Source: Flavobacterium sp. KACC 22763 (GTDB lineage: Bacteria; Bacteroidota; Bacteroidia; Flavobacteriales; Flavobacteriaceae). From it: a stretch of 64,000 nucleotides of DNA. The position numbers were made by a program, and so were the translations under genes. Under the pieces are notes generated by a model. It did no database searches. It saw nothing but the letters and a program-made list of their open reading frames with translations, and was not told the DNA's origin. The first letter of the stretch is position 1; each line of letters opens with the position of its first letter. The stretch lies in contig NZ_CP117879.1 of NCBI RefSeq assembly GCF_028736155.1, positions 5,146,001 through 5,210,000 of the forward strand, read 5' to 3'. Shown here piece by piece: positions 34,504 to 43,151 of the stretch.

Positions 34504-35322
34504 TTACAGCACTAATGGAACTTGTCTGAATTCGTCTTCTTCGTTGCTTTCGATTCCTAAAGCTTTGTAGATATATTGGAAAGTCGATAATAATTCAGGT
34601 TTTCCATCGATTAAAGCTACATCGTGCTCGAAATGCGCACTAGGTTTTCCGTCAGCAGTTAAGATTGTCCAGCCGTCTTTAAGTTGTTTGATGTTTCTAG
34701 TTCCCATGTTGATCATAGGTTCGATTGCTACAACCATTCCTTCGACAAAAAGTTTTCCACGTCCGCGTTTTCCGTAGTTTGGCATCTCTGGTTCTTCGTG
34801 CATTTTTTGTCCAACACCATGTCCAACCAATTCACGAACTACTCCGTAACCGTGAGCTTCAGTATATTTTTGAATTGCATTTCCAACATCTTCAACGCGA
34901 TTTCCAGCTTTAAATTCTCTAATTCCAACGTAAAGAGATTCTTTAGTTACGCGCAAAAGTTTTTTAACTTCTGGTGCAACTTCTCCAATTTCGAAACTGT
35001 ACGCGTGATCGCCATGGAAACCATTTTTAAAAGCACCACAGTCAACCGAAATAACATCACCGTTTTTAAGAGGAACATTATTAGGAATACCGTGAACAAC
35101 CTGAGCATTTGGACTCATGCAAAGTGAATTCGGGAAATCGTACAATCCAAGGAAACTTGGAACTGCACCGTGATCACGAATAAATTCTTCGGCCAATTTG
35201 TCAAGATATAATGTAGTTACTCCTTCTTTTATTTCAGAAGCAATCATTCCTAATGTTTTTGATACGATTAAAGCACTTTCGCGCATTAATTCTATTTCCT
35301 CTCTAGTTTTTTGGATAATCAT
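34504..35322 (-). CDS. map: Methionine aminopeptidase, type I
   Basis: Removes the initiator Met from nascent proteins. The frame is open to a TTG at 35346, but that codon lies inside a -7 box (35344-35351), so I choose the ATG at 35320-35322 (272 residues, M-I-I-Q-K-T-R-E-E-I). Metal ligands are visible: the two Asp in S-V-D-C-G-A-F-K-N-G-F-H-G-D, the His in E-L-V-G-H-G-V-G, Glu in A-I-E-P-M-I, and Glu in H-F-E-H-D-V-A-L. It stands alone rather than in the ribosomal protein operon, so it may be a second map paralog. Confidence 0.95.
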   Translation of the reverse strand: MIIQKTREEIELMRESALIVSKTLGMIASEIKEGVTTLYLDKLAEEFIRDHGAVPSFLGLYDFPNSLCMSPNAQVVHGIPNNVPLKNGDVISVDCGAFKNGFHGDHAYSFEIGEVAPEVKKLLRVTKESLYVGIREFKAGNRVEDVGNAIQKYTEAHGYGVVRELVGHGVGQKMHEEPEMPNYGKRGRGKLFVEGMVVAIEPMINMGTRNIKQLKDGWTILTADGKPSAHFEHDVALIDGKPELLSTFQYIYKALGIESNEEDEFRQVPLVL

Positions 35323-35343
35323 ATTTTTTCCATTTTCAGTTGG

Positions 35344-35351
35344 CAAAAGTA
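35344..35351 (-). promoter_or_regulatory. map promoter -7 box
   Basis: TACTTTTG on the minus strand, 21 nt before the chosen ATG. It excludes the upstream TTG as start. Confidence 0.55.
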
Positions 35352-35372
35352 CAATATTTTATCTAAATTTTT

Positions 35373-35472
35373 TAGCCACGAATTCTCGAATTATCTCAAA
35401 ACAAAAATTAAAAAAAGATATTACACAAATGAATTAATTAAATTTTAAAGAAAATTCGTGAATTCGTGGCTA
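35373..35472. repeat. Inverted repeat, GCCACGAATT family, copy 2
   Basis: TAGCCACGAATTCTCGAATT (35373-35392) is inverted with one mismatch at 35453-35472. The word CGAATT recurs every 8 nt. It lies between the divergent map and DUF445 genes. Confidence 0.8.
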
Positions 35473-35542
35473 TCAAAACAATCAATAGAGTTAAAGCGTT
35501 TCAGAAAAAAGCCATAAATTAGTAGTGAAAATGTTTGTAATT

Positions 35543-36793
35543 ATGGAAATTTCAACTGATCAAGATATAGCTAAAGTAAAGGCATTAAAGAAAATGAAAG
35601 CAACAGCTTTGTCGCTTTTGGGTTTTGCTGTGCTTCTTTTTATAATTGCCATTTACTTCAAAATTCCAATGCTTCAGGCTTTTAGCGAGGCAGCAATGGT
35701 TGGAGGAATAGCCGATTGGTTTGCTGTTGTGGCGCTATTTCGCCATCCAATGGGAATTCCGATTTGGCATACGGCTATTATTCCGACTAAGAAAAATGAA
35801 ATAGGAGAGAACCTAGGGAATTTTGTTTCTGAAGAATTTCTTGATCGAGAAAAATTAGAAGTAAAATTGGACGAATTTAATTTTGCAACCAAAGCTTCAG
35901 ATTGGCTTTCGAAGGAAGAAAATGCCAATAAAATTGCCAATGCAGTAGTTGTAAATATTATCCCAGGAATTTTAAGAACAATAAAAGATGAAGATGTCAG
36001 AAGATTTATTCAGGTTCAGTTTAAGGAAAAAATTGAGGCAATAAATTTTGGTGATTGGGTGGCATTGGCATTAGAACCTTTGCAAAAAGGGAATTTAAAA
36101 AATCAGATGCTGACAAATCTTTTGGAAGTTATGAGTACTGAGTTAACGAACAATAAAGATTTAATTAGGCAAAAAGTAAAAGCTTCAACCCCGCTTTTAA
36201 GTTTTGGGTTGGTCGATAAAAGTATCACAGAAGGTGTTTTTAATGGTTTGCAGGATTTTTTGAATGAAGCGAAAAAGCCAGAAAGTGCGGTGCGTTTAAA
36301 AATTGACGAATACATTTTTAATTTCTTGGAAAAGGTAAAAAACTCTGAAGAAATGAGAGTTAAAATCAATGATATGATTTTAGGTTTTGTTGGAAAAAAA
36401 GAGGTTCAGGATTATATCAATAGCATTTGGGATGAAATTAAATTGTCCATTACAAACGATTTAAATAAAGGCGATGATTCTTCGATAAAAAAAAGCATTT
36501 CAAATTTAATTCAGACTTTCGGAAACGGAATCAAGGAAGATCCTGTTATGATTGACAAAATAAATGGTTTTATTAAAAATGATTTGCTTTCAATGCTTTT
36601 GAATAACAAAAAAGTAATTGGAGATTTGATTTCGTCGACCGTAAAAAGCTGGGATGGAAAAGAGGTTTCTGAAAAATTAGAATTAGAAATAGGTAAAGAT
36701 CTTCAATATATCAGGATTAACGGGACTTTGGTTGGAGGTGTAATTGGGCTTGTGATTTATGGCGTTGAGCAACTTTATCATTTTGTTTTTTGA
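35543..36793 (+). CDS. DUF445 family membrane protein
   Basis: The start is uncertain: GTG at 35525, ATG at 35531 or ATG at 35543 are all in frame, and I favour 35543 (M-E-I-S-T-D-Q). The product of about 416 residues has a membrane hairpin near 20-45, G-G-I-A-D-W-F-A-V-V-A-L-F-R-H-P-M-G-I-P, the DUF445 signature, a long helical middle, and a C-terminal membrane segment (N-G-T-L-V-G-G-V-I-G-L-V-I-Y). YjiN-like proteins have no known function. Its stop codon TGA is the first triplet of an ACCATATAAG repeat. Confidence 0.88.
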   Translation: MEISTDQDIAKVKALKKMKATALSLLGFAVLLFIIAIYFKIPMLQAFSEAAMVGGIADWFAVVALFRHPMGIPIWHTAIIPTKKNEIGENLGNFVSEEFLDREKLEVKLDEFNFATKASDWLSKEENANKIANAVVVNIIPGILRTIKDEDVRRFIQVQFKEKIEAINFGDWVALALEPLQKGNLKNQMLTNLLEVMSTELTNNKDLIRQKVKASTPLLSFGLVDKSITEGVFNGLQDFLNEAKKPESAVRLKIDEYIFNFLEKVKNSEEMRVKINDMILGFVGKKEVQDYINSIWDEIKLSITNDLNKGDDSSIKKSISNLIQTFGNGIKEDPVMIDKINGFIKNDLLSMLLNNKKVIGDLISSTVKSWDGKEVSEKLELEIGKDLQYIRINGTLVGGVIGLVIYGVEQLYHFVF

Positions 36794-37009
36794 ACCATAT
36801 AAGTGATATAAGGAAATATAAATGAGCATTGCTTAATTTAAGAAGCAAAAATCATATAAGATAAAAGCTGAATTAAGCTTTGCATTCTAGTATAAAATAG
36901 TTCTCGCAAAGTCGCAGAGACGCAAAGTTTTATAAATTTCTTTGCGACTTAGCGTCTTTGCGAGATTTTTTTAAGTTCTATTTAATGAACTTATATAACT
37001 TATATGGTG
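36791..37009. repeat. ACCATATAAG inverted repeat spanning from stop codon to stop codon, with GCAAAG core
   Basis: TGAACCATATAAGTGATATA (from 36791) and its inverted arm ending ACTTATATGGTGA (36983-37009) reach from the DUF445 stop to 4 nt before the gpmI stop. Nested within is a second inverted pair, TCTCGCAAAGTCGCAGAGAC (36902-36921) continuing to 36927, against 36940-36965, with a CGCAAAG-type word every 8 nt. Confidence 0.85.
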
Positions 37010-37013
37010 AAAA

Positions 37014-38531
37014 TTATAGAAGTGAATGACAAGTCATTGCATTCGGCTGTTGCACGCCCATTAATTCTAAAATAGTAGGGGCAATGTCGCCTAAAACACC
37101 ATCTTGAATGTTTTTCAATTCTTTGTCAACCAAAATAATCGGCACTGGGTTTGTTGTGTGTGCAGTATTTGGAGACCCGTCAGGATTGATCATCGTTTCG
37201 CAGTTTCCATGATCGGCAATTACAATTGTAGTGTAATTGTTAGCAAGAGCTGCTTCGATAACTTGTTTTGCACAAGCGTCAACCGCTTCACAAGCTTTAA
37301 TTGCAGCTTCCATAATTCCGGTGTGACCAACCATGTCTCCGTTTGCAAAGTTTAAACAAACGAAATCTACTTCACCTTTATTTAATTCAGGAACAAGAGC
37401 ATCTGCCAATTCGTAAGCGCTCATTTCAGGTTTTAAATCATAAGTTGCCACTTTTGGAGAGTTTCTTAAAATTCTTGATTCGCCTTCAAAAGGAGTTTCT
37501 CTACCTCCCGAGAAGAAGAAAGTTACGTGCGGATATTTCTCAGTCTCCGCAATTCTGATTTGTTTTTTGCCTGCTTTTTCTAAAACCTCACCAAGCGTTT
37601 CAGTGATATTATCTTTATTGTAAACCACTTTTACGTTTTGGTACGTTTCGTCGTAGTTTGTCAATGTTACATAATAAAGGTTTAGTTTATGCATGTTTTG
37701 CTCGTGGAAATCTTGCTGAGAAAGAGCTTCTGTAAGTTCACGTCCTCTGTCTGTTCTAAAGTTGAAGAAAATTACAACATCACCTTCAACAATTGTAGCA
37801 AGAGGTTTTGCATTTTCATCAACAATTACAACTGGTTCGATAAACTCATCTGTTACATCTTTTGCGTAGCTGTCTAAAACACTTGCAACAGCGTTTGTTG
37901 ATGGAGTTCCAACGCCGTTAACAAGAAGATCGTAAGCCAATTTTACGCGCTCCCAACGTTTATCACGATCCATCGCATAATAACGTCCAACAATAGAAGC
38001 GATTTTTACAGGAGTATCTTTAATATAATCTTCAAGATCATGAATATATTTTGCGCCAGATTTCGGGTCAACATCACGTCCGTCTGTAAAAGCGTGAACA
38101 TAAACCTGATCTAAACCGTATTCTTGAGAAGCATCGATTAACCCGCGAAGGTGTGAAGTGTGTGAGTGAACACCACCATCAGAAACTAATCCTAAAAAGT
38201 GTACTTTTTTATTGTTGTCTTTAGCATAGGTAAAAGCATCAATTAAAACTTGCTCTTTTGCTAAAGTTTTGTGTTCTACAGCTAAATTTATTTTGGCTAA
38301 ATCTTGGTAAACAATTCTTCCTGCGCCAAGATTCATGTGTCCAACTTCGCTATTTCCCATTTGCCCTTCCGGAAGACCAACGTTTAATCCGTCGGTTCTA
38401 AGCTGTGCGCTTGGGTAGTTTTTATAAAGACTGTTTATAAAAGGAACATTTGCATTGTCTATTGCAGATACTTTAGGGTCAGGAGATTTTCCCCAACCAT
38501 CCAAAATCATAAGGATAACTTTTTTGTTCAT
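37014..38531 (-). CDS. gpmI: 2,3-bisphosphoglycerate-independent phosphoglycerate mutase
   Basis: Interconverts 3- and 2-phosphoglycerate in glycolysis with two metal ions. The 505 residues match the family. Asp11 in L-D-G-W-G, the phosphoserine nucleophile Ser61 in G-Q-M-G-N-S-E-V-G-H, the H-A-F-T-D-G-R-D-V-D-P segment, and the C-terminal metal site A-D-H-G-N-C-E and H-T-T-N-P-V-P are all present. It has a -7 box at 38549-38556. Its 3' end abuts the ACCATATAAG repeat that joins it to the convergent DUF445 gene. Confidence 0.97.
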   Translation of the reverse strand: MNKKVILMILDGWGKSPDPKVSAIDNANVPFINSLYKNYPSAQLRTDGLNVGLPEGQMGNSEVGHMNLGAGRIVYQDLAKINLAVEHKTLAKEQVLIDAFTYAKDNNKKVHFLGLVSDGGVHSHTSHLRGLIDASQEYGLDQVYVHAFTDGRDVDPKSGAKYIHDLEDYIKDTPVKIASIVGRYYAMDRDKRWERVKLAYDLLVNGVGTPSTNAVASVLDSYAKDVTDEFIEPVVIVDENAKPLATIVEGDVVIFFNFRTDRGRELTEALSQQDFHEQNMHKLNLYYVTLTNYDETYQNVKVVYNKDNITETLGEVLEKAGKKQIRIAETEKYPHVTFFFSGGRETPFEGESRILRNSPKVATYDLKPEMSAYELADALVPELNKGEVDFVCLNFANGDMVGHTGIMEAAIKACEAVDACAKQVIEAALANNYTTIVIADHGNCETMINPDGSPNTAHTTNPVPIILVDKELKNIQDGVLGDIAPTILELMGVQQPNAMTCHSLL

Positions 38532-38548
38532 TGCATTTTTGTTTTCTA

Positions 38549-38556
38549 CAAATATA
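38549..38556 (-). promoter_or_regulatory. gpmI promoter -7 box
   Basis: TATATTTG on the minus strand, 17 nt before the start codon. Confidence 0.5.
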
Positions 38557-38966
38557 AGGCATTTCTAAAGTTTGAAACCTGAGAATTGTTACATTTATAT
38601 TTAATAAAATGAACTACAAAAAAAAATATTGATTTAATTAAAGAAGCCTTTGTTTTTTAAAATTAATTCACGCTAAGCTCTCTTTTCGACTTTATTTTTG
38701 ACGGCATTCTGGCTGATGAAACATTTTACACTTGTATAAATAGATGTTTTCATGCTTAATAATCATTCTTTTATAGAAATGACAGGTTTAATTTGTTCTG
38801 CTTGTTGCCGTTTACTATTCAAAATTTTTACTTTGTTTTTCTTTTTTTAAGAAAACGGTTAAAAAGGTTATGATTTTTAGCGTAAGATAAAATCTTACAT
38901 AAAAAGCAAATTTGTGTTAATAATGTTAAAATTTAAGCAAAAAAGCCTTGAAAATCAGGCTCATAT

Positions 38967-38996
38967 TTTGCAAGGTATGATTTTTTTATATTTTTG
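38967..38996 (+). promoter_or_regulatory. Promoter of the YkuD-like gene, near consensus
   Basis: TTTG (38967-38970), an 18-nt spacer and TATTTTTG (38989-38996), with the ATG 36 nt downstream. Confidence 0.65.
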
Positions 38997-39032
38997 CGAT
39001 ACCCAAATTTTTGTTTAACCTAAAGAAATTCA

Positions 39033-39758
39033 ATGATTTACAAAATTTATCCGTTATTTGTGTTTTTGCTATTGTCTTTTGGAAAAGATTCAAAAAACAC
39101 AGCAGATCTTAAAAAAAACGCGACTGTAAAGACGATTGCTAAAGTCGAAAAAGTTACAGTAGATTCTAAAATCGAAAGCGTTTATAATTCATTAAATTCC
39201 AACAACTTTAAAATGCCTGAGCTTAAAACTTTCTCAGAAGCTTTAAAAGGATTTTATTTGTTGAAAGAAAGAGGCGTGATTAAGAAAAACATCTTAACAC
39301 TGATTGATTTCAGTTTGTCATCAAACACAAAACGTTTGTGGGTGATTGATTTAACTAGCAATACTATTTTGTTTAATTCTCTTGTAGCTCACGGTAGAAA
39401 TACTGGTGAAGAGTTTGCTTCAACATTTTCAAACCTTAATTCATCATTTAAAAGCAGTTTAGGTTTTTATGCGACTGGCGAAATTTATCAGGGAAAACAT
39501 GGTGCTTCTTTGCGTTTAGATGGTTTAGAGAATGGCGTAAATGACAATGCTCGCGAAAGAGGTGTTGTAATGCATGGCGCAGACTACGTTTCTGAATCTT
39601 TCATTAGAGATCATAAAAGATTAGGCAGAAGCCAAGGCTGTCCAGCAGTTCCAGTTGAATTGACAAATGAGATTATCGAATTAATAAAAGACAAATCGTG
39701 TTTATATATCTACCATCCGTCAAGAAGTTTTGCGATGGAAGAGAGGCTAATTTCTTAA
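39033..39758 (+). CDS. Murein L,D-transpeptidase catalytic-domain protein (YkuD-like 2)
   Basis: 241 residues with an N-terminal hydrophobic segment (1-17) as signal or anchor and a C-terminal YkuD-like-2 domain: L-W-V-I-D-L-T-S-N-T-I-L-F-N, V-A-H-G-R-N-T-G, V-V-M-H-G-A-D-Y-V and the catalytic G-R-S-Q-G-C-P-A-V. It would modify peptidoglycan cross-links or attach proteins in the periplasm. Its last 12 bases overlap the convergent, larger L,D-transpeptidase gene. Confidence 0.9.
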   Translation: MIYKIYPLFVFLLLSFGKDSKNTADLKKNATVKTIAKVEKVTVDSKIESVYNSLNSNNFKMPELKTFSEALKGFYLLKERGVIKKNILTLIDFSLSSNTKRLWVIDLTSNTILFNSLVAHGRNTGEEFASTFSNLNSSFKSSLGFYATGEIYQGKHGASLRLDGLENGVNDNARERGVVMHGADYVSESFIRDHKRLGRSQGCPAVPVELTNEIIELIKDKSCLYIYHPSRSFAMEERLIS

Positions 39759-41330
39759 TTGCGCATATAAATCCGAATCTAAATCATAAATATCAGCTCT
39801 GAAAATGAGCTGATTTTTTTTGCTCCAAGCTGTCCAATACCACTGATATAAAGCGTACTTTTTGGTAATCTTGAAGCTCATTGTTGTTTTGCTCGCAATA
39901 ATAGTGTCAATTCTGTCTTGCGGCCAGTTCCCGTCAACATCCAATATATGTTGGGCAAGTTCCAGCGGATTTTCGACACGTACGCATCCAGAACTCATAG
40001 AACGGTTATTGCGGCCAAAAATATTTCGGTGATTGGTGTCGTGCAGATAAACACTATGATGATTTGGGAATAAAATTTTCATTAAGCCCAAAGAATTGTC
40101 ATAACCAGGGCTTTGTACATAACGATAGTTGTTTGGTTTGTTTTCATTCCATGCCATAGGAGAAACTACCTTTCCGGCAGTATCGTAAATCGTAATATTC
40201 TTATTAGCCAAATAATTTCGGTTTCTTTTCATTGCAGGAACGACATCTTCTTTCAGAATCGTTGGCGGAACAGTCCAAGTCGGATTAAAAACAACCGTTT
40301 TTAAGAATGAAGTAATAATAGGTGTTTTTCTTTTGTTTGTTCCTACCACAATATTTCTAACCAAAGTGGTGTCTTTATTTTCAACAACATGTAAGCTGTA
40401 ATCGGGAATATTGATAATAAAATAATTTTCAGCCAATTCTGACGGATACCATCTCCAACGCTCCAAATTGGCAATTATCTGTTTTTTTCTGTCTTCTTTA
40501 GAATAGTTTAAGGCACGAATAGTTCCTGCTCCAATAACTCCGTCTGAAGCTAAACCGTGCCTTTCTTGGAATCTTTTAACGGCTTCAAAAGTTTTGTGGT
40601 TGTAAATATTAGAAAGACTGTCTTTTCCTTCCATATCGTTCCAGTACAAAAGCCTTTTTTTAATGTTTGTTAAAGCAGGGTTAGTGTCGTTTAAAACGAT
40701 TTTATCAGCAGATTCAATAGTTTTTACATTGTCATCTGGAAAAGTGTTAATGATTTCAAGGGCTTTTAGCAGTTCTTTATAGATTTGTGTTTTAGGCTGA
40801 ATGTTTTCAACAATACTATCTAATTTGTTCTTGTTGAAACCTTTAATTAAAACAGAATTTACATCAAACTCTTTTTCATCCAAATCCCAATTGGTGTACA
40901 ATTTTTTAGGGTCCAGTTTTCCTTTATATATATGGCTTAGATATTTCTCAAAATTATAAGTCAATAAAATATCATACGTAACCAAGTCTTTATCACTAAG
41001 TGAAGCTGCTTTGCTTTCGAATTTTTTTAGTTGGGAAATTTTATAATCTTCCGGATTTAAGCCTAATTCTTCTGATTTTTCTAATTGTGATAAAACAAAA
41101 GTTCTCTTTTTAAGATTGCCCCATACGGTTTGATTTTCAGATGCAACGTAAAATTGCTTTAAGGTTTCGCTTTTAAAAGTTCCTATTAATGCGGTGTCAA
41201 TTTCGACAGTTCTCTCATCAGTAAGTATAATTGCCGGTGCCTTTTTTTTGATATTAGGTGCGGGTTTTGGGCTTTCTTTTTTACAGCCCATTAAAAAGCA
41301 TATTACTACTAAAGAGTAAAGTATTCTCAT
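39747..41330 (-). CDS. L,D-transpeptidase (YcbB/LdtD-type), lipoprotein
   Basis: 527 residues. The start has a lipobox (F-L-M-G-C-K-K at about residue 16), unlike the anchored E. coli LdtD. An N-terminal scaffold domain, a PG-binding-1 repeat (K-R-F-Q-E-R-H-G-L-A-S-D-G-V-I-G, about 250-285) and a YkuD catalytic domain follow, ending in H-D-T-N-H-R-N-I-F-G and S-S-G-C-V-R-V-E-N-P with the nucleophilic Cys. It forms 3-3 cross-links in peptidoglycan. The GNAT gene ends one base before its start, so the two are cotranscribed. Confidence 0.93.
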   Translation of the reverse strand: MRILYSLVVICFLMGCKKESPKPAPNIKKKAPAIILTDERTVEIDTALIGTFKSETLKQFYVASENQTVWGNLKKRTFVLSQLEKSEELGLNPEDYKISQLKKFESKAASLSDKDLVTYDILLTYNFEKYLSHIYKGKLDPKKLYTNWDLDEKEFDVNSVLIKGFNKNKLDSIVENIQPKTQIYKELLKALEIINTFPDDNVKTIESADKIVLNDTNPALTNIKKRLLYWNDMEGKDSLSNIYNHKTFEAVKRFQERHGLASDGVIGAGTIRALNYSKEDRKKQIIANLERWRWYPSELAENYFIINIPDYSLHVVENKDTTLVRNIVVGTNKRKTPIITSFLKTVVFNPTWTVPPTILKEDVVPAMKRNRNYLANKNITIYDTAGKVVSPMAWNENKPNNYRYVQSPGYDNSLGLMKILFPNHHSVYLHDTNHRNIFGRNNRSMSSGCVRVENPLELAQHILDVDGNWPQDRIDTIIASKTTMSFKITKKYALYQWYWTAWSKKNQLIFRADIYDLDSDLYAQLRN

Positions 41331-41331
41331 T

Positions 41332-41769
41332 TTATAATTTTTTAAACATCAAATAATGTTCGCCAACATCTTTAATCTCAAATGCTTCGCCTAGTGGCTG
41401 ATAGTTCATTTTTTGATAAAATCCGACAGCGGCAGTTCTGGCATTAAACCAAATCAAGTCGACTTTGCTATTCTTGCAATAGGCTTCACAATGTCTTACC
41501 AAAGCCTCGCCAATTCCTTTTTTCTGATGGGTTTCTAAAACAGCCATCCCTCGAATCTGTGCTTGATTTTGAGCGGCAAATATAGGATTGATTTTTTCAA
41601 ATAATGAAATAATTCCTGTTAAATTTTCGCCTTCAAATAAGCCGAAATGATGAGTAGATTCTAGATCATCTCCTTCAAAGACGCAACTTTCTATAGGTTT
41701 TCCTTTTCTTAAAACAGGTTGACGAACAGCATAAGTCTCTTTTGATGGAATTTCTTTAATTGTAATCAT
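41332..41769 (-). CDS. GNAT family N-acetyltransferase
   Basis: 145 residues with the acetyl-CoA loop Q-K-K-G-I-G-E-A-L-V (motif A), preceded by I-R-G-M-A-V, and F-Y-Q-K-M-N-Y-Q-P-L-G (motif B). This is the usual single-domain GNAT fold. The substrate is unknown. It is the first gene of a pair with the L,D-transpeptidase, one base apart. Confidence 0.9.
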   Translation of the reverse strand: MITIKEIPSKETYAVRQPVLRKGKPIESCVFEGDDLESTHHFGLFEGENLTGIISLFEKINPIFAAQNQAQIRGMAVLETHQKKGIGEALVRHCEAYCKNSKVDLIWFNARTAAVGFYQKMNYQPLGEAFEIKDVGEHYLMFKKL

Positions 41770-41886
41770 GATTTTTTGAAAAAATATTGCTTTTATAACT
41801 TTTTAATTTTAAATAAGTTATAAAAAAATGTTGATTTTTATTGATTTTTTTTGCCCAAAAGCTTGTTTTGAACTGAACTTTCTTTC

Positions 41887-41894
41887 TATATTTG
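41887..41894 (+). promoter_or_regulatory. tRNA-Gly promoter -7 box, first copy
   Basis: TATATTTG, 10 nt upstream of the tRNA, with TTTG at 41867-41870 (16-nt spacer) or TTG at 41863-41865. Confidence 0.6.
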
Positions 41895-41904
41895 CACAAC
41901 CAAT

Positions 41905-41977
<73 letters not shown>

Positions 41978-42028
41978 CTAAAAGTAAACACGTTTTACTT
42001 ATGTGAAAATAAATTTTTTGATTTTTAT

Positions 42029-42059
42029 TTTGTTTTAAAAATTAAATTTTTTAAGTTTG
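42029..42059 (+). promoter_or_regulatory. tRNA-Gly promoter, second copy
   Basis: TTTG (42029-42032), a 19-nt spacer and TAAGTTTG (42052-42059), 12 nt upstream of the second tRNA. Confidence 0.65.
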
Positions 42060-42071
42060 CACCCGATTAAT

Positions 42072-42144
<73 letters not shown>

Positions 42145-42150
42145 CTTCAA

Positions 42151-42180
42151 AAGCCTCAAACATTGTTTGAGGCTTTTTTG
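42151..42180 (+). terminator. Terminator after the tRNA-Gly pair
   Basis: AAGCCTCAAAC (42151-42161) pairs with GTTTGAGGCTT (42165-42175), followed by T. Confidence 0.9.
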
Positions 42181-42194
42181 TTTTCGTGCTTTTT

Positions 42195-42274
42195 TGAACC
42201 ATATAAGTGATGTAAGAAGATATAAGTTTTTTTATTTAGCCTTTTTAAATGAACTTACATCACTTATATGGTTA
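42195..42274. repeat. ACCATATAAG inverted repeat
   Basis: TGAACCATATAAGTGATGTA (from 42195) is inverted as the arm ending ACATCACTTATATGGTTA (to 42274). The right arm ends 6 nt from the pepE stop codon. Confidence 0.85.
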
Positions 42275-42280
42275 GAAAAA

Positions 42281-42988
42281 TTATTTCAGATAACTTAAAT
42301 CGCTTTCAGTTTCTAATTCCTGAGCTTCTTGGTTTTGTTGGAACAAACGAGCGGATAGATCTCCCTTTAAGGTAATTTTTTCTCCTTTAACTTCTAGCCA
42401 GCTTCCTTCTCTTAAGCCTAAAACTGGAATTGAATTAAATGCGTGAAATTCTTTAATTCTTGTTTCGCGAGTTTCTCCCATGTGTTTAGATTGTAAATCG
42501 GCATCTAGATAATGCGGATTTAAGTTGAAAGGAATTAATCCTAAAGTCTGAAAACTTGGAGGGTAAATAATAGGCATGTCGTTTGTTGTTTGCATTGACA
42601 AACCGCAGATATTGCTTCCTGCACTTGATCCTAGATATGGTGTGCCGTTTTTTACGGTTTCAGAAAGCAGCTGCATAATATTGTTTTTATAAAGTTGGGT
42701 AACCAATAAAAAAGTATTGCCTCCTCCTGTGAAGATTCCTTCAGCGTTTTTTATTGCGTCCTGCGGGTTTTCAAATTCATGAATTCCTTTGACGCTGATG
42801 TTGATTGTGTTAAAAGCTTCTGCGGCTTTTTTTGTATACTCGTCATGCGAAATTCCGCTTGGGCGAGCATAAGGAATAAATAAGATTGTTTTACAATTTT
42901 TAAAATGTGTTTTTAAAGTAGGTAAAATATATTCTAAGTAGTTGCCTCCGTGCAAAGTAGAAGTGCTTGCAATGATAATGCTTTTCAT
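42281..42988 (-). CDS. pepE: Dipeptidase E (alpha-aspartyl dipeptidase, S51)
   Basis: Cleaves Asp-X dipeptides. The ATG at 42986-42988 is preferred over an upstream in-frame TTG (43003). This gives 235 residues starting M-K-S-I-I-I-A-S-T-S. The S51 signature is present: F-T-G-G-G-N-T-F-L-L, the nucleophile in G-S-S-A-G-S-N (Ser122), and the N-P-H-Y-L-D-A-D segment for the His/Asp partners. It is monocistronic, with an ACCATATAAG repeat directly after the stop. Confidence 0.93.
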   Translation of the reverse strand: MKSIIIASTSTLHGGNYLEYILPTLKTHFKNCKTILFIPYARPSGISHDEYTKKAAEAFNTINISVKGIHEFENPQDAIKNAEGIFTGGGNTFLLVTQLYKNNIMQLLSETVKNGTPYLGSSAGSNICGLSMQTTNDMPIIYPPSFQTLGLIPFNLNPHYLDADLQSKHMGETRETRIKEFHAFNSIPVLGLREGSWLEVKGEKITLKGDLSARLFQQNQEAQELETESDLSYLK

Positions 42989-43151
42989 GATTTTTAAACT
43001 CAAATTTTGTTTGCTAAAGATAATTAAAACTCTGTTTTTCTTTGATTTTTTAATGTTTTAATTAACAAATTTTTACCAAGTTATTAATATTAAATTTGGA
43101 ACGACTTAGGATATTTTTACCGTTTTAAGAATATTTTTAAATTATTTTATT

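Larger units (their letters stand above)
38532..39032. other. Divergent intergenic region
   Basis: 501 bases between gpmI and the L,D-transpeptidase-like gene. It contains the gpmI -7 box (CAAATATA on the plus strand, 38549-38556) and the strong plus-strand promoter at 38967-38996. The middle is AT-rich and I see no gene, repeat arm or hairpin in it. Confidence 0.6.

Noticed and set aside
34684..35127. 147-codon open frame opposite map
   Set aside because: Antisense shadow of a well-supported conserved gene, with Phe/Asn/Ser-biased composition.
35323..35346. N-terminal extension of map from TTG at 35346
   Set aside because: The TTG lies in a -7 promoter box, and the downstream ATG at 35322 fits the family start.
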